Shown here: positions 11,241 through 23,894 of the stretch, piece by piece
Numbering within the stretch: the stretch's first letter is position 1
Layout: each line of letters opens with the position of its first letter
NCBI RefSeq assembly: GCF_000516985.1
Contig: NW_006917093.1
Location: 4,431,874-4,495,873 of the forward strand
From: Pestalotiopsis fici W106-1
Lineage: Eukaryota > Ascomycota > Sordariomycetes > Amphisphaeriales > Sporocadaceae
Length of the DNA stretch: 64,000 nt
Direction of reading: 5' to 3'
Notes under the pieces: generated by a model
Database searches by the model: none
What the model was told of the DNA's origin: nothing
Seen by the model: the letters and a program-made list of their open reading frames with translations, nothing else
Translations under genes and position numbers: made by a program

Positions 11241-12459
11241 TTAAATTTATTAAAATAATCGGCAAATTTTAGGTATATAATAAATTTGCTAATTCCGGAA
11301 AATATTAAAAATTATTAAAAATATATTAACGATAATTTACGGTAACGTTAAAATAAAATTTCGCTTTAAAATATATTTTAAATTTATCCTAATAATAATC
11401 GTATTAATATTAATATTTAGCTAAATTTTAATTTAAAATAAATTTTTAACCGTTTTTAACCGTTTTTAACCCCGAAAAATAACGAATAATATTAATTATA
11501 AAAAAAATAATAGCGTTAATACTATTAATATCGAAACCGGTTTAATAATTATTTTCGGCGTTTTTTTAGCTAAATCGGAGGCTTACGAGCGTTATACGAA
11601 GCGTAATAGCTTTTTTTAATTTTATACGGTTATAAAAAAAATCGGAAATAAAATTTATAATAATTATTATTATAATAATTAAAAAAATAATATTTTTACC
11701 GCTTTAATAAATATACGAAAATAATTTTTTAATAATTTCCGACCGCTAATTTACCCAAAAAATTTTATTAAGCGCAGCTCGAAAAAGGCCTTTAAAAAAA
11801 AAGGACTTTTAAGCGTTTTTCGGCATTTTTTAACCTTATACGACCGGTAATTTTAACCTAAATAATATTTTATAATTATATATTAACTAAAATTATTAAA
11901 AAACTAATAAAAATTTATAACCTTTTTCGATTATATTCGGCTTTTTCCGATTATTTCCGGCGTCGATAATTTATTTTTAAAGCAAATTATATTATAAAAT
12001 TTTTCGCATATTTTTATATTTTTTTTATTATATATTTCCGGCTTTATTCGACGATAATCGGTATTTTTTAATTATTTTTATAACCGTTTATATATTTTTT
12101 AAAATAAATTAAATTATAAACTTTTTAATATTTATATTTTTAGCGTTTAATATTATATAACGTTTTTCGGAAATTTCCGATTTTAATCAGGCGAAAATAA
12201 ATATTTTTTAGCGGTAATAATATTTATAAAGCCGGCGTATATATTTTAAATAATTTTATAAAAATTATAAATTTAACCTTTTTAGCCCAAAAATTTATTT
12301 TTATAACCGATTTTATTTTTTTAAAAATTAATTATTTTTATTAAATATATAAATTAAAATTTATTATAAATAATAAATTTTAAAATTCCCCAAATACGCT
12401 AAAATTAATTTATATAATTTAAATATTTAGCTATACTTTTTTTTTTATAAATATTAATA

Positions 12460-15400
12460 TTTTTAAATAAATAATATTATTTATAACGGTAATTTTTTCG
12501 TTTAATAAAATTTTTAATTTCCCGATATTTGTTAATTAGGATATTATTATATAAAATTAGCCGTATATAAAAATTTACGTTTATAAATTAATACCTATTA
12601 TATTAAAAAATTACCTTTAAAATTTATTAATAATTATAAAAAAACTAAATTATATTAGAAATTATTTACGGGACTATAAAAACGGCTAATCGTTTTTATT
12701 TTAATTTAGCTATAAACGTAAAATCGGCTTTATTTATTTATAAAACCTACCGCCGAATATTTTAGCTTTAATAATATATTAATAAAGCTTAATAATAGTA
12801 AAACGGGTATTATTATATATTTCCGTATTTAGGGAAAAATTGCGTAATAGTATAATAAAAACTTTTATTTTAAGCCGTAATTTAGCCGGAGGCATTTTAA
12901 AAAATTTTAATAAATTAAAATATTTTGTAAAAGGCAATTCGATATTAAAAAGGCTATTAGGCAAAAATTCGTTTTTTAAATTATATTTTTTAATAGCCCC
13001 GGGTATACGATTTAAAAAAACCTCGTTTATATTATTTATTTAAATATTATAAACGCAAAAAATCGCTTTATAAGCGAAAATATTTAGCTGCGTTACGGCG
13101 CTAATTAACGTCGGGCGCAAATAAATATAATTAAATAAATCGTTTTAACGCCGGAAAACCCTAATAAAGTTTAATAAACGGATAAAACCGTTTATACGTA
13201 AATAATAAAAAAAAAATCTAATTATTAGGTATACGTTATATTTTCGGGTTTTATTTATAATAAACGTATATTTTCCGTTAAAAATAGCTTTCGTATTTAG
13301 GCTTAAATATTCGATTTTTATAAATAGGTTTTAATTATTTAAGCGCGGCTATTTTTATATATTATAAGCAGGATTTAGGCAAAATCGCTATTTAATAAAG
13401 TTAATATATCCCCGAAAAAATAATTTACGCTTTATATATCGCGTAAAATTTTATTAACGGCATTAAAATAATATTTATTTTATATAATTATTTTATTTTA
13501 AATAATAAAAGCTATTTTTTAAAAAAGCTAAGCTTTATTTATTTTTCGCAAAATAATATAAATAAAATCCGAATAAAATCAAATAAAAATTTTAAATTTT
13601 AAATAAATAATTTTACCTTTTAGTAATAATAGCGCGGTAATACCGGATAATACTATATAAAAAATTATATTATTAAAAAAACGGTAATAATAGCAAAACG
13701 TTTAATATAAAAAAATCTTTTTTATTTTAGCCGGTTTTTATAAATAAAAATATACGCTAAACGGATTTATTAAAATAGCCTTTATAATATAATTAAACGC
13801 TTTTTATTATTTATTATTAAATTAAGCTAAATTTAAAGCAAAATTCGTTTTTTATAGGCCCGATTATAATCGAATTCCGTTAATAAAAAATAATTATTAA
13901 TTATAAATCCTTAATCGAATACCGCCAAAAACAGCCTAATAAATTTTTACGGCACGCTTAAAAAAATTAATAATATATAAAATAAAAATTATAATTTAAA
14001 TAAAAGCTTTTAATAATAGCCGGCTAACCGCTTAAACGATCGATTTATTTAAAAAAATTATTATATAAATATTTATAAAATTTTTTTTAAATATATAAAA
14101 AATTATCGATTTTTTAAATTAATAAAGCGTAATAAAAAATATCCTTTATTTATTTTCTGTTTAAAAAATTTTTTAATTTTTTAAAAAAATATTCTTAATA
14201 CCGGTCGTCCTTAATTAATTTTTTCGCTTTATAGGTTTTTTTAAATATAATATACCGTTCGCCGTCGAAAAAATATTAAATTATTAAAATTTTTCGCGCC
14301 GGAAATAATAATAAATAATAGGTATAATTAAAATTTTTTACCGGCCTAAAAATTAACCTATTATATCTTTTTAATTGCGTTATAGCTTTTATTTTTCCGT
14401 TTAACCTAAAACGAATCCGAATTATTTTATTTATATATTAAAAAAAAATTTAAATAAAATATATTACGGAATTTTATAAAGCTTCGATAAAAATTTATTT
14501 AAGCTATTAGCTTTATCCGGCTATTATTAATTTTTTTTAAACCGTAGCCTTACCCGATTTAGGCTTAAACGTTAATTTATCCTAATTAAATAAATAAATA
14601 TTAAGCGATTTAACGGCTAAAAATAAATTATATATAAAAAATTTTAATAAACGCTAATAAGCTTTATATAGCCTAATATACCTATTAAAAATATAATTTG
14701 CGATTTTATTTTTCGCTTATAAATTTTCGCTAAGCTTTATTATAACCTAATCGGATTTTTTATATATATATTTATATATATATTTTACGGCTTTTATAAT
14801 AATATATATTTTAATATTAATATACGCTTAATATTTTCGGCTTAAATACGGGTTATAAAACATTATTTAATAATTATTAACGCTTTTTAAGCTTTTTATA
14901 TTATTATTTAAGCTTAAAATATTTTTTATAAAGCGTTGCCGGTATATAAAATAGCTATTTTCGCAAATTACGGTTTCCGAAAAATAAGCTTTTAAAATTT
15001 TTTTAAAATATTTATTATTTATTATATACGGAAAGGTATAAACGACGGTATTTAAATTTTTATGCTTTTTAGCAAAATAAAAACCGTAAATTATAAATTT
15101 AAAAATAATTTTGCGGAAAGCGCCGTTAAAATTAATATTAAAACCGGGAATTTTTATTCGAATTATTTTATCGATATTTACGGGATTTAATAGCCGATCG
15201 CAATTTATAAGCTTTAAAAAAACTAATAAATATATATAAAATAAATTATGCTTTTAATATTCGATAATTTATATATATTTAGCGTATTTATTAAAATAAT
15301 TTAGCTTAATAATATTTTATAGTAATTTTTTACGCTTTAAATCGAAAACGCAAACGCTAATATCCGGTCGATCGTTAATAGTTTATTTTAAAAGCAACTT

Positions 15401-16700
15401 ACGCTTTATTTTTAGCTAATTTAAATTAGCGGTAAAAATAATAAAAAACGTAAGCTTATTTAAATAGCGCGCTATAAATATAAAATCCTAATAATAGCGG
15501 TATATATTATATAAATTTTTGATATAAAATACGGGTAAATAAATGCTTTTAATGCCTAAATTACCTAAATTAAAATAATTAAACGCGAAAATATTTTTAA
15601 AGCTATTACGGAAATTAATACGGATTTTATCCTAATTATTTTTAATATATTAAAAAGCGTTTTGTTCCGTAATAACCTAAATATTAACGATAAATTACTA
15701 AAATAGCCTTTCGAATATAAATAAAACCGATTAGCCGTTTTTCCAATAATAAAAATAATATTAAAATTATTTTTATATAATTATTATATTTTTTATTTTT
15801 TTTAACGGCTTACGTTTATTTAAGCCTATTTCGAACCTTTTATTTTTATCCGGCTATATTAGGATATATATAAACGGCATATATAACGGGTATTTTATAA
15901 AAATCTTTTTTAACGCAAATTTTTTAGGGTTACGCTCCGCTAAAATTATTTTACGCTAGCGTTCGGGCTCGGCATAATCCGGAAAAAGGCTAATAATATC
16001 GTTAGCGATTAGAAGGTTTTCCCGCCGGCAATTTACGCTTTTTTTTAATATTAAACGAAAATTAAAATTTAAAATAACCTATAAGGCTTTATTATTTAAA
16101 TTTTAACGGCGTTATTCGACGATTATTTAGGCAAAACGCTTTTAAATAATCGCGTAAATTTTTATATACGGATTATAATAATAAAAATAATTTAATAATT
16201 AGGCTATTATATTTAAATTAAAATTATCGTTTAGGCTTATTCGCACCGATACGGCTTTTTTCGGATTTAAAAAATATAATTATTAATACGTCGGCTTAAA
16301 CCTAGCCTATAGCTATAAAAATCCGGTTTTATAATAAAAAGCATTTTATATATAATAATAACTAAAGCTATTATTACTAAATCGGGGTATTTTAAATTTA
16401 AATAATACCGGAAATTATATAAATATAAACGAATAAGCGGCATTATATTATCGCAAAATATTATAAAACGCCTTATTATAGGCGTTACGCCCGGAAAATA
16501 GCGCTTAAAAAAAACCAGGCGGTTTTAAAAACGGCTAAAAAATAATTCGGCCGTTATTATAATATTTATTAAATTTAAAGCTTTCGCTATATTTAGCCTT
16601 AATAGCTTTATTTTTTTAATAAAAAGCGTTATAATAATTATATTAATACGTTATAGCGCTAATATTATTATTAAAAACCATAAACGGATTATTAATAAAA
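12460..16700 (-). mobile_element. Helitron (Rep-helicase) remnant, RIP-inactivated
   Basis: Read on the minus strand, pieces appear in the exact order of a Helitron replicase-helicase. Near 15,500-15,600: LPVFYIKNLYNIYRYY and FIIFTANLN (Helitron_like_N end). Near 15,220-15,400: NDRPDI, then YIYLLVFL where the Rep HxH would be. Near 14,940-15,000: FSETVICENSYFIYRQR. Near 14,835-14,865: MFYNPYLSRKY, then VKYIYKYIYK at about 14,765-14,795. Near 14,235-14,270: ANGILYLKKTYKA. Helicase: LSGITALLLLKGK (13,612-13,652), MPPAKLRLKIKV and LLRNF (12,840-12,905), FIIINKFQR and NIGKLKILLNEK (12,500-12,650). Many frames are broken by TAA/TAG and key residues are changed, so the element cannot move. The N-terminal limit is approximate; element ends (5' TC, 3' hairpin-CTRR) were not found. 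Confidence 0.85.
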
Positions 16701-17296
16701 AGCTATATAATATATTTAACCGTTAGGTTTAAGCGCCGGGGCGCAAATATTAAGCTAAAATTTTATTTATAAAAAGCTATATTAGCCTCGATATATACCT
16801 TTTAATCGGTATCGGGTTTATTTAAGCCTATAAATAAAAAATTAAATAATTTTAGGTTATATTTATTTTTTAGCGTAACCGGGCCTTATTTATCCGGGCT
16901 TTCGTTAATAATAAAGTTTTATATAATAAAAAGTATCCGCCGGATTTATTTAAAAGGTTTTAAAATTAAAAAATCGCGGAAAAAAATTAATTAAAAAATA
17001 AAACGCCGCTTATTATTAAATAAGCTATAATAGCTAATGCTTTTTTTATAATTTTTATATAAATTACCTTTTATATTAAATTTAATTTTTTCAAAAAATC
17101 GATCGCAACCGTAATAGCTATATATACGCTATTTACGCGTTAGCTTTAACGGAGTTATAGCATTAATAAATAAATATAAATATTAAAAAAAATTTATAAT
17201 AATTATAAATTTATAAATTTTACGGAAAAAGCGCGTACGCGATTAAACGCGTTATATTAAGCTAAATATAATATAAAAAAGCTATTTATAAATTAA

Positions 17297-17301
17297 TATA
17301 A
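17297..17301. repeat. 5' target-site duplication of the Copia element
   Basis: tataa directly before the left LTR; the same five bases follow the right LTR at 23,890-23,894. In DNA this AT-rich a 5 bp match alone is weak, but it fits the independently defined LTR ends exactly. Confidence 0.6.
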
Positions 17302-17931
17302 TATTGCACGGATGTTAATACAGCATCGTATAATGCATAAAATTAGCTTTATAACGCATATTATATCGTTATAATAGCTATAAAACCTATCGAGATATCG
17401 TTAAATAACGATATATGGGAAATTAGTGGAACTTACCCTGTACTGACTTATAGTTAGTATAGCACTATTTATAGCCATTATTTATAGTGCTGTATAGTTA
17501 ATAAATCATTGTAGTTGACTGTTATAGCCACTATGGCCATTGGAACCCACTGGAATCCAGTGGAACGTTCCATTGGATCAAGCCCCACTAAGTGTGGCTA
17601 GTGCATCTGGCTATAATGGTCCTAGGGTTACAGGGTAACCCATACTATAGAAATCTATAGATTTCGATAGTTTTTTCGATTATAAATTAACCTTATTACT
17701 AATTAACTTAATTATAAATTTAGTTTATTAGTAATATATTTTAGAATATTTTTATTAGTTAATTTTATAGGTATAAAAAATAATTATTCCTTTATAATTA
17801 ATTATTCTTTCCTTAAGCTTTAATAAATTAGTTATATAGCCTTATAACTACCTTTTACGGCCTGATTTTACGAATTATATAAACGCTTCCCTGTGCCTAA
17901 ATTTATAATCCACTAATTATACCTTAAAACA
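17302..17931 (+). repeat. Left LTR of the Copia element
   Basis: 630 bp. Begins tattgcacgg and ends ccttaaaaca; with RIP reversed in thought, the ends are TG...CA. The middle (about 17,420-17,640) keeps many TpG and CpA and is much less AT-rich than the rest. It contains the inverted repeat at 17,547-17,563 (ccactggaatccagtgg) overlapping a second one, tggaacgttcca, at 17,561-17,572. Confidence 0.9.
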
Positions 17932-17946
17932 GGTTATAAGCCCGGT
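17932..17946 (+). other. Possible primer-binding site
   Basis: ggttataagcccggt follows the left LTR directly, where the tRNA primer-binding site of an LTR element lies. RIP has probably altered it and I cannot name the tRNA. Confidence 0.3.
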
Positions 17947-19053
17947 CCGGTATAATATCGATTATATTTAAATACCGGACTTAAATCATATCGAAAACTA
18001 TAGCCGCTCTCCTAAACGAGTTGATTTAACGTAAACTCTGGAATTCCGTTATAATAACCGATTTTATAAGCTTTATTTTAAGCTTATATAGCCGTAACTA
18101 TATCGAAAACTATAATTAAATGGCTATTTATAGTGATTTTACCCGTTACAGCCATATAACGGCTATAAAATCACTTATAACTAATCCCTATTATAGTAGC
18201 CGATCTGCTATAGCACCCTATAGCATCTGCTATATCATATTATAGCACCTAGATCCCCTTATACACTTTATTAATAAAATAAAAGAATTAATTTCTTTTA
18301 TTTTCATTTTTTTAACGATTCCTTTACCGTTTTTAACGATAATTATACCGTTATAACGGCAAAAATTCGGCAAAATGGATAACTTTATCCGTATTATTAC
18401 CGGATGCCAAATGCCGGAAAAACAAAAACTTTCCGGATCCGGAAACTGGAATACGTGGAAATCTACGTTATAATTATATTTTAAATTGCTAGGAATCGAT
18501 CGGTTTTTTAAAACTACCGATATATATAACGGCATAACCGATATTTAGAAAGCCTAAGCATTACTTTTAATTCGTCAAAATTTAATAATAGAATCATTAA
18601 ATTTAATATTCGATAAAATAAATCCATATAAAGCCTTATCGACTTTATAATTAGCCTATCAAGGCACCGGACCCGTATTACGTCAGCAATTATATTTCGA
18701 ATTTTATATTATTAAATTCGAAAATTATAATTCGTTAAACGAGTTTATATCTATTTTTAAAGGATATATTTTAAAGCTTTTAAGCGTTAGGGCTAAAATC
18801 AATAATATCGATTAAAAACGATTTTTATTATAGCCCTCCAATTAGCTTACCCTATATGGGCTAACCGTTAACATAATGCTTTACGGTTTATAAATCCACC
18901 TACCTTCGAAGGGTTAATTACGGATATTTTGGATAAAAACCGACGGAATCCGGATACGGCTATGGGAAATTCTTATTATACGGATAATAAAAAATCCCGG
19001 TTCCCCCGATCCAATCAGAATCAATAAGGAACCCAAAGCGGAAATAGGAAGAA

Positions 19054-19140
19054 TTCGAATAAATCGAATAAAGGGAAGAAATCGAATAATTCGAATAATT
19101 CCAATAATTCGAATAATTCGAATAAGTCGAATAACTCAAA
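19054..19140 (+). repeat. tcgaataat-type tandem repeats in gag
   Basis: Imperfect repeats of tcgaataat/tccaataat encode a run of Ser-Asn-Asn units between the gag core and the protease/integrase part. A low-complexity linker, expanded by slippage. Confidence 0.7.
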
Positions 19141-22100
19141 TTCGACCACATCTACCACAAACCAGAAATCTAAAAAACGGGGAAATTTACCCCGTAATAA
19201 AGATTCGGACGAAGACGAATCGTTCCATATTTTTTCGAATATTTCGAATAATTTAAAAAAAAAAAATTAACCACCCTCCCTAAAGACTAGTGGTTATACG
19301 ATATAAATTCTTTAAAATATATATCGAATAATAAGAATTTATTCGATAATTTTACTATAAAATCGGATTTTTCACCGATTATTACAGGTGGTAAAAAAGT
19401 ATTTCCAAAAAAAATTAGAAATATTACGCTTTTTTTCGAAATTAACCGGGAAATATATAAAATAACGTTATTAAACGTGCTTTATATACCGGAATTTCCG
19501 CTAAATATTATATCCGGCCAATTACATTACTAAAAAAGCGGTATTATAAATAGGAATAAATTATATAATTTTAAAAACAGGCTTTTTACCACGTTAAATT
19601 AAAAAAAACGTAGATTTTTCCTATACCTAGCTAATAAATCAAAGCCTAATATAGTATATTTAGTTATAAATCCACTAAAAATAATAAAAAAAGCCCGTAT
19701 AATCGGTTTAAATTACCCGGAACCGAATTCGGATATAAAATTTAATAAAACCACGGATTTCGAGAAAATCGAATTAATTTTTAATTATTCGAATTTCTTT
19801 ATAATTACGGAAAAATAGCATAAATAATTTAGCCACCTTAGCTACGATATTTTAGCTAAAACAGCTAAAATAATTATGGGGATTCCTAAAAAAAAATTAA
19901 AAAAAAGGATTTAAATTACGAATCTTATATTTCGGGAAAATTCACCCGAAACCAACCCTATATAAATCCGAATAAAGCTAATAAACCGTTATATCGTATT
20001 TATATTAATACGGTTTATATTACCCTTTTTAGCTATTCCGGTTATAAATATATAATTAGTTTTACGGATAATAAAACCGGATTTCGGGAAATTAAATTTT
20101 TTAAAAAAAAATCCGATATATTCGATATCGTAATAAATAAAATTAAATATTATAAAACCTAATTCGGAAAATATCTAAATATTATTCGCATAAATAACGG
20201 CAAAGAGTTTTCCCCGGTTAAATTAGAAAATTATTTAACCGAAAAAAGGATTATTTTCGAACCTATAACTCTTTATATACTAAAATAAAACGGTATAACC
20301 AAACGTACGAACCGGATTATTATCGAAAAAACTAAAACGGTTTTTATCGATTTATAACTCCCGAAAAACCTTTAGGAATTCGTTACAAAAGCAGTAATTT
20401 ATTTAATAAATTTTATTGCTACGGCATCCGGTCTACTTACCCTTTATTAAGAATTTTACGATTATTTTTAGCCAGAAAAGGATAATACGCCTAATTTATC
20501 CTAAATCCATACCTTAGGAATACCGGTTTTAGTTTATAAACCGAAAGAAATCCGTAAAAACTCCGATAAATTCGGAGTTACTACCGAAAACAGGAAAATA
20601 ATTGGATATAACGGTAATAAAATCTATTATATATATCTTCCCGATCGACTATATAAGTTATAGATTATACGGACCTCCTATATTCGATTATTACCTAAAA
20701 ATCGAAAAAAAAGGAGAAATTACCAGATTCGGAATTACCGGATTCGGAATTACCGGATCAGGAAATAACACCGGATAAAAGTTCCACCGACGGTGAATTT
20801 ATCCAATTATAAGTCCCGGAAACGGTAGATCCATAAAATCCACTAAATCCAACTCCCGGAAACGATCGAATTCTTCGATTTATTACGAATAAATCCATAA
20901 TTAACGATCGACCGGATTTACCCGAAAACGAATCTAATATAAATAATAGATCTAATATAAATTCCGAATTTATAAATATCGATAATACCTTTTCGATTAT
21001 TCCGAATAAATCGAATATTAAAGTAATTTTTCCGAAATTTACGGATTCCGAACGAAATAAATTCGTTAAATACGACGAATTATTCGCCGATATTTCGTAT
21101 TATTTAATTATTAAAAATTTAGGCTATACGGAACCAAAAACCATAAAATAAGCATTAAAAAGCCCTAAAAAAAATAAATCCAGGCTATATACGCTAAATT
21201 ACGGCAATTAATTTAAAAAAGGACTTTTTAAACCATCGATCGAAATAAAGTCCAAAAAGCCGGTAAAATCCTATTATCCGTAAAATAGGTATTTAAAAGG
21301 AAAACCGATAAAAACGGAAATATCGATAAATATAAAGCTAAACTAATTATACGTAAATTCGAATAACGATATAAAATCGATTATTTCGAAACGTTTGCTA
21401 CGGAAATAAAATCCACTACCTAAAGGCTTTTATTAGCTTTAGCAGCCTATTACGATTAGGAAATCGAATAAATCGATATAATCGGTGCCTTCCTAAACGG
21501 GGAATTATACGAAAAAATATATATTACCCCTATAAACGGATTATCCGAATTTTTATCTAAAAACCCGGATTTAAATAATTTCGGATAAAAAATTAACGAA
21601 AAAAACTCCCAAATAATCCAGCTCAAAAAAGCCTTATACGGTTTTAAACAAAATCCACGCTAATAATAAATTACGCTAAAAAACAGCCTAAAAAAGCTTG
21701 GATTTAATCTATTTATTTTAGACAAATCAGCTTATTATAATAAAAAATCCAATATTTTTATTATAACTTACGTAAATAATTTCCTAATTTTTGGTCCTAA
21801 TTTACGTAAAATCAACCAATTAAAACAAAATATTTCGAAAAAATTCGAAATAAAAAATCTAAAACCAATCTCTTATTTTCTCGGTATACAAATTAAAAAA
21901 AATCGAAAAAATAAAACAATTCGTATAAACCAAGCAACTTACTTTAAAAAATTACTAGAAATCAACGGATTTTCCGATATAAAACCGGCTAATATACCAC
22001 TTAGCCTTAGATTCCTAAAATTATTATATACGGCAAAAAAAAGCAACAAAAAACCGGCTTTAAAGGAATTTATCCACTTATATTAGCATTTATTAAATAA

Positions 22101-22555
22101 ATTAATATACGCTATAATCCAAACCAGGCTTAACCTAGCTTACCCTATAATATATTTAGCCAAATATATATAAAACCTATCGAAAACCATAATAAAAAGG
22201 GTAAAAAGGATATTTAATTATTTAAAATCCTATTACCACCTTGGAATTACCTTTAACGGAAAAATAAAACCCGGATTAATAGGTTATTCCGATGCCGATT
22301 TTACTAGTAATTACGAAACCCGTAAATCAACGTCCGGTTATTTATTTGCTTTAAATAACGGGCCAATAAATTAAAAATCGAAACAACAATCTACGATTTC
22401 TTTATTAACCACCAAAGCCGAATTTAACGGATTAAAGCAGGCTACCCGTAAAGCAATATAGCTAAAAAATCTCCTTACGGAAATCGGAATTAATACAAAT
22501 ACCGTATTAATTAAAAAAAATAATACGGAAGCCATAAATTTAGCATATAATCCGG

Positions 22556-22560
22556 AATAT
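22556..22560. repeat. Target-site duplication of the solo LTR (left copy)
   Basis: aatat before the insertion, repeated at 23,063-23,067. Removing the insertion and one copy joins RNase H codons as NPEY|HQRTK in frame, which supports these exact borders. Confidence 0.8.
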
Positions 22561-23062
22561 TATAACGACTATACTACGGGTTTTTAGAATAAACCTGAGT
22601 ATAAGGGGTATTGGGGTTTATGCTAATAGGGAACGTTAGACAAGATACTAAGCTAAGCAAAAAATAATAAGGATGATCTTAAACTAATATTACAAATATA
22701 GTCGTTAAAGCGTATTAAATGCTTCACCTATAGGTAAAATAGATGCTTAGATTGATTACTAAGGTAATAATTATCTATATAGGAAATCCTTCTATAATAT
22801 ATATCCATTTATTCCCTTACTGATATTCCTGGGTCACCATCGTGGTAGTAATACTTACGTCTGGCTTACTAATCCTATTATGAGTTTTACCTTTGGATTA
22901 CTAATCTAGTAGTAAACCTGTTAATAGCCGTTAATAGCTGGCAAAGGTGCTGGCCTGGTCTTTGTCTGGAATATTGCGGACTTCGGTCCTAAGCCCCGCA
23001 TATTGTTTTTTTAAGCGCTAATATCCTTTATCTGCCGTATGCGAGGGTGCATGTTTATAACA
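22561..23062. mobile_element. Solo LTR of a second retroelement family nested in Copia RNase H
   Basis: 502 bp segment beginning tataacgactatactacggg and ending gtttataaca, consistent with TG...CA ends where the first TG has become TA. Flanked by aatat duplications. Its base composition is clearly different from its host: TpG and CpA are common (for example gatgatc, catcgtgg, ggcctggtc), so it has had much less RIP. No coding capacity. Most simply it is what remains after recombination between the two LTRs of a later insertion; family unknown. Confidence 0.8.
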
Positions 23063-23067
23063 AATAT
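23063..23067. repeat. Target-site duplication of the solo LTR (right copy)
   Basis: aatat; partner of 22,556-22,560. Confidence 0.8.
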
Positions 23068-23250
23068 CACCAACGTACTAAATATACTACTATACGGTAT
23101 TTTTATATACGGCAAAAAATTAAAAATAAAAATATTCGAATCGAATATATTTTAACCAACGATATACCAACAAACGGCCTTACAAAGCCACTTCCCAAAA
23201 ATAAATTTCAGAAATTTATTAAATTATTAAACTTAACCGATACTATTTAA

Positions 23251-23259
23251 CAAAGGGAA
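23251..23259 (+). other. Polypurine tract of the Copia element
   Basis: caaagggaa immediately before the right LTR, the standard place for plus-strand priming. Confidence 0.6.
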
Positions 23260-23889
23260 TATTACACGGATATTAATATAACATCGTATAATATATAAAA
23301 TTAGCTTTATAACGCATATTATATCGTTATAATAGCTATAAAACCTATCGAAATATCGTTAAATAACGATATATAGGAAATCAATAAAACTTACCCTATA
23401 CTGACTTATAGTTAATACAGCACCATTTATAGCCACTATTCACAATGCTATATAGTTAACAAGTCATTATAATTGACTATTGTGGCCATTATAGCTACTG
23501 GAACCCACTGGAATCCAGTGGAACGTTCCACTGGATCAAGCCCCACTAAATGTGGCTAATGCACCTGGCCATAATAGTCCCAGGGTTACAAGGTAACCCA
23601 CACTATAAAAATCTATAAATTTCGATGGTTTCTTCGATTATAAATTAACCTTATTACTAATTAATTTAATTATAAATCTAGTTTATTAGTAATATATTCC
23701 AGAATATTTTTATTAGTTGATTTTATAGGTATAAAAGGTAGTTATTCCTTTGTAGTTAGTTATTTTTTTTTTAAGCTTTAATAAATTAGTTATATAGCCC
23801 TATAACTACCCTCCACGGCCTGATTCTACGAATCATATGAACGCTTCCCTGTGCTTAAGTTTATGATCCACTAATCATACCTTAGAATA
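23260..23889 (+). repeat. Right LTR of the Copia element
   Basis: 630 bp, begins tattacacgg and ends ccttagaata. It aligns with the left LTR without any length change; the inverted repeats recur at 23,505-23,521 and 23,519-23,530, at the same offset of 5,958. The differences I compared are C/T or G/A, i.e. RIP rather than slow random change. Confidence 0.9.
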
Positions 23890-23894
23890 TATAA
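23890..23894. repeat. 3' target-site duplication of the Copia element
   Basis: tataa directly after the right LTR, matching 17,297-17,301. Confidence 0.6.

Larger units (their letters stand above)
18365..23250 (+). pseudogene. Copia gag-pol polyprotein, broken by RIP and by an insertion
   Basis: Gag begins near 18,365 (MDNFIRIITGC, then LSGSGNWNTWKSTL, a UBN2/Copia gag signature) and continues past LRQQLYFEFYIIKFENYNSLNEF in broken frames. After the Asn-rich linker (about 19,050-19,140), integrase-like text runs from about 19,800 (HLSYDILAK) to 20,450. Reverse transcriptase is clearest at 21,600-22,000: QLKKALYGFKQNPR, the box YVNNFLIFGPN near 21,765-21,795, and SYFLGIQIKK. RNase H shows GYSDADFTSNYETRKSTSGY (about 22,280-22,340) and, after the inserted solo LTR, HQRTKYTTIRYFYIR from 23,068, ending near DTI before 23,250. 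Stops are TAA/TAG, expected from Gln and Trp codons hit by RIP. Not functional. Confidence 0.9.
17302..23889 (+). mobile_element. Copia-type LTR retrotransposon, complete but RIP-inactivated
   Basis: 6,588 bp element with two direct 630 bp LTRs (17,302-17,931 and 23,260-23,889), a possible primer-binding region after the left LTR, a polypurine tract before the right one, and flanking tataa duplications. Between the LTRs the plus strand shows, in order, a gag-like region, an Asn/Ser-rich linker, integrase-like sequence, reverse transcriptase and RNase H. Integrase before reverse transcriptase is the Copia (Ty1) order. All domains are interrupted by TAA/TAG stops of the kind RIP makes, and the RT active site reads YVNN instead of YVDD. 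A solo LTR of another element sits inside the RNase H region. The two LTRs are the same length and differ mainly by C/T and G/A changes. Confidence 0.92.

Noticed and set aside
12779..13043. Short open frames on both strands in the island
   Set aside because: The minus-strand one is part of the Helitron helicase remnant; the plus-strand one is its shadow. Not separate genes.
22970..23015. Hairpin (ggacttcggtcc) near the end of the nested insertion, as a Helitron 3' terminus
   Set aside because: No CTRR end follows, and the insertion has a target duplication, which Helitrons do not make.
22560..23058. Alternative target duplication ttataac for the nested insertion
   Set aside because: It also fits as a direct repeat, but then the element ends are not TG...CA-like and the restored RNase H text is less canonical than NPEYHQRTK.
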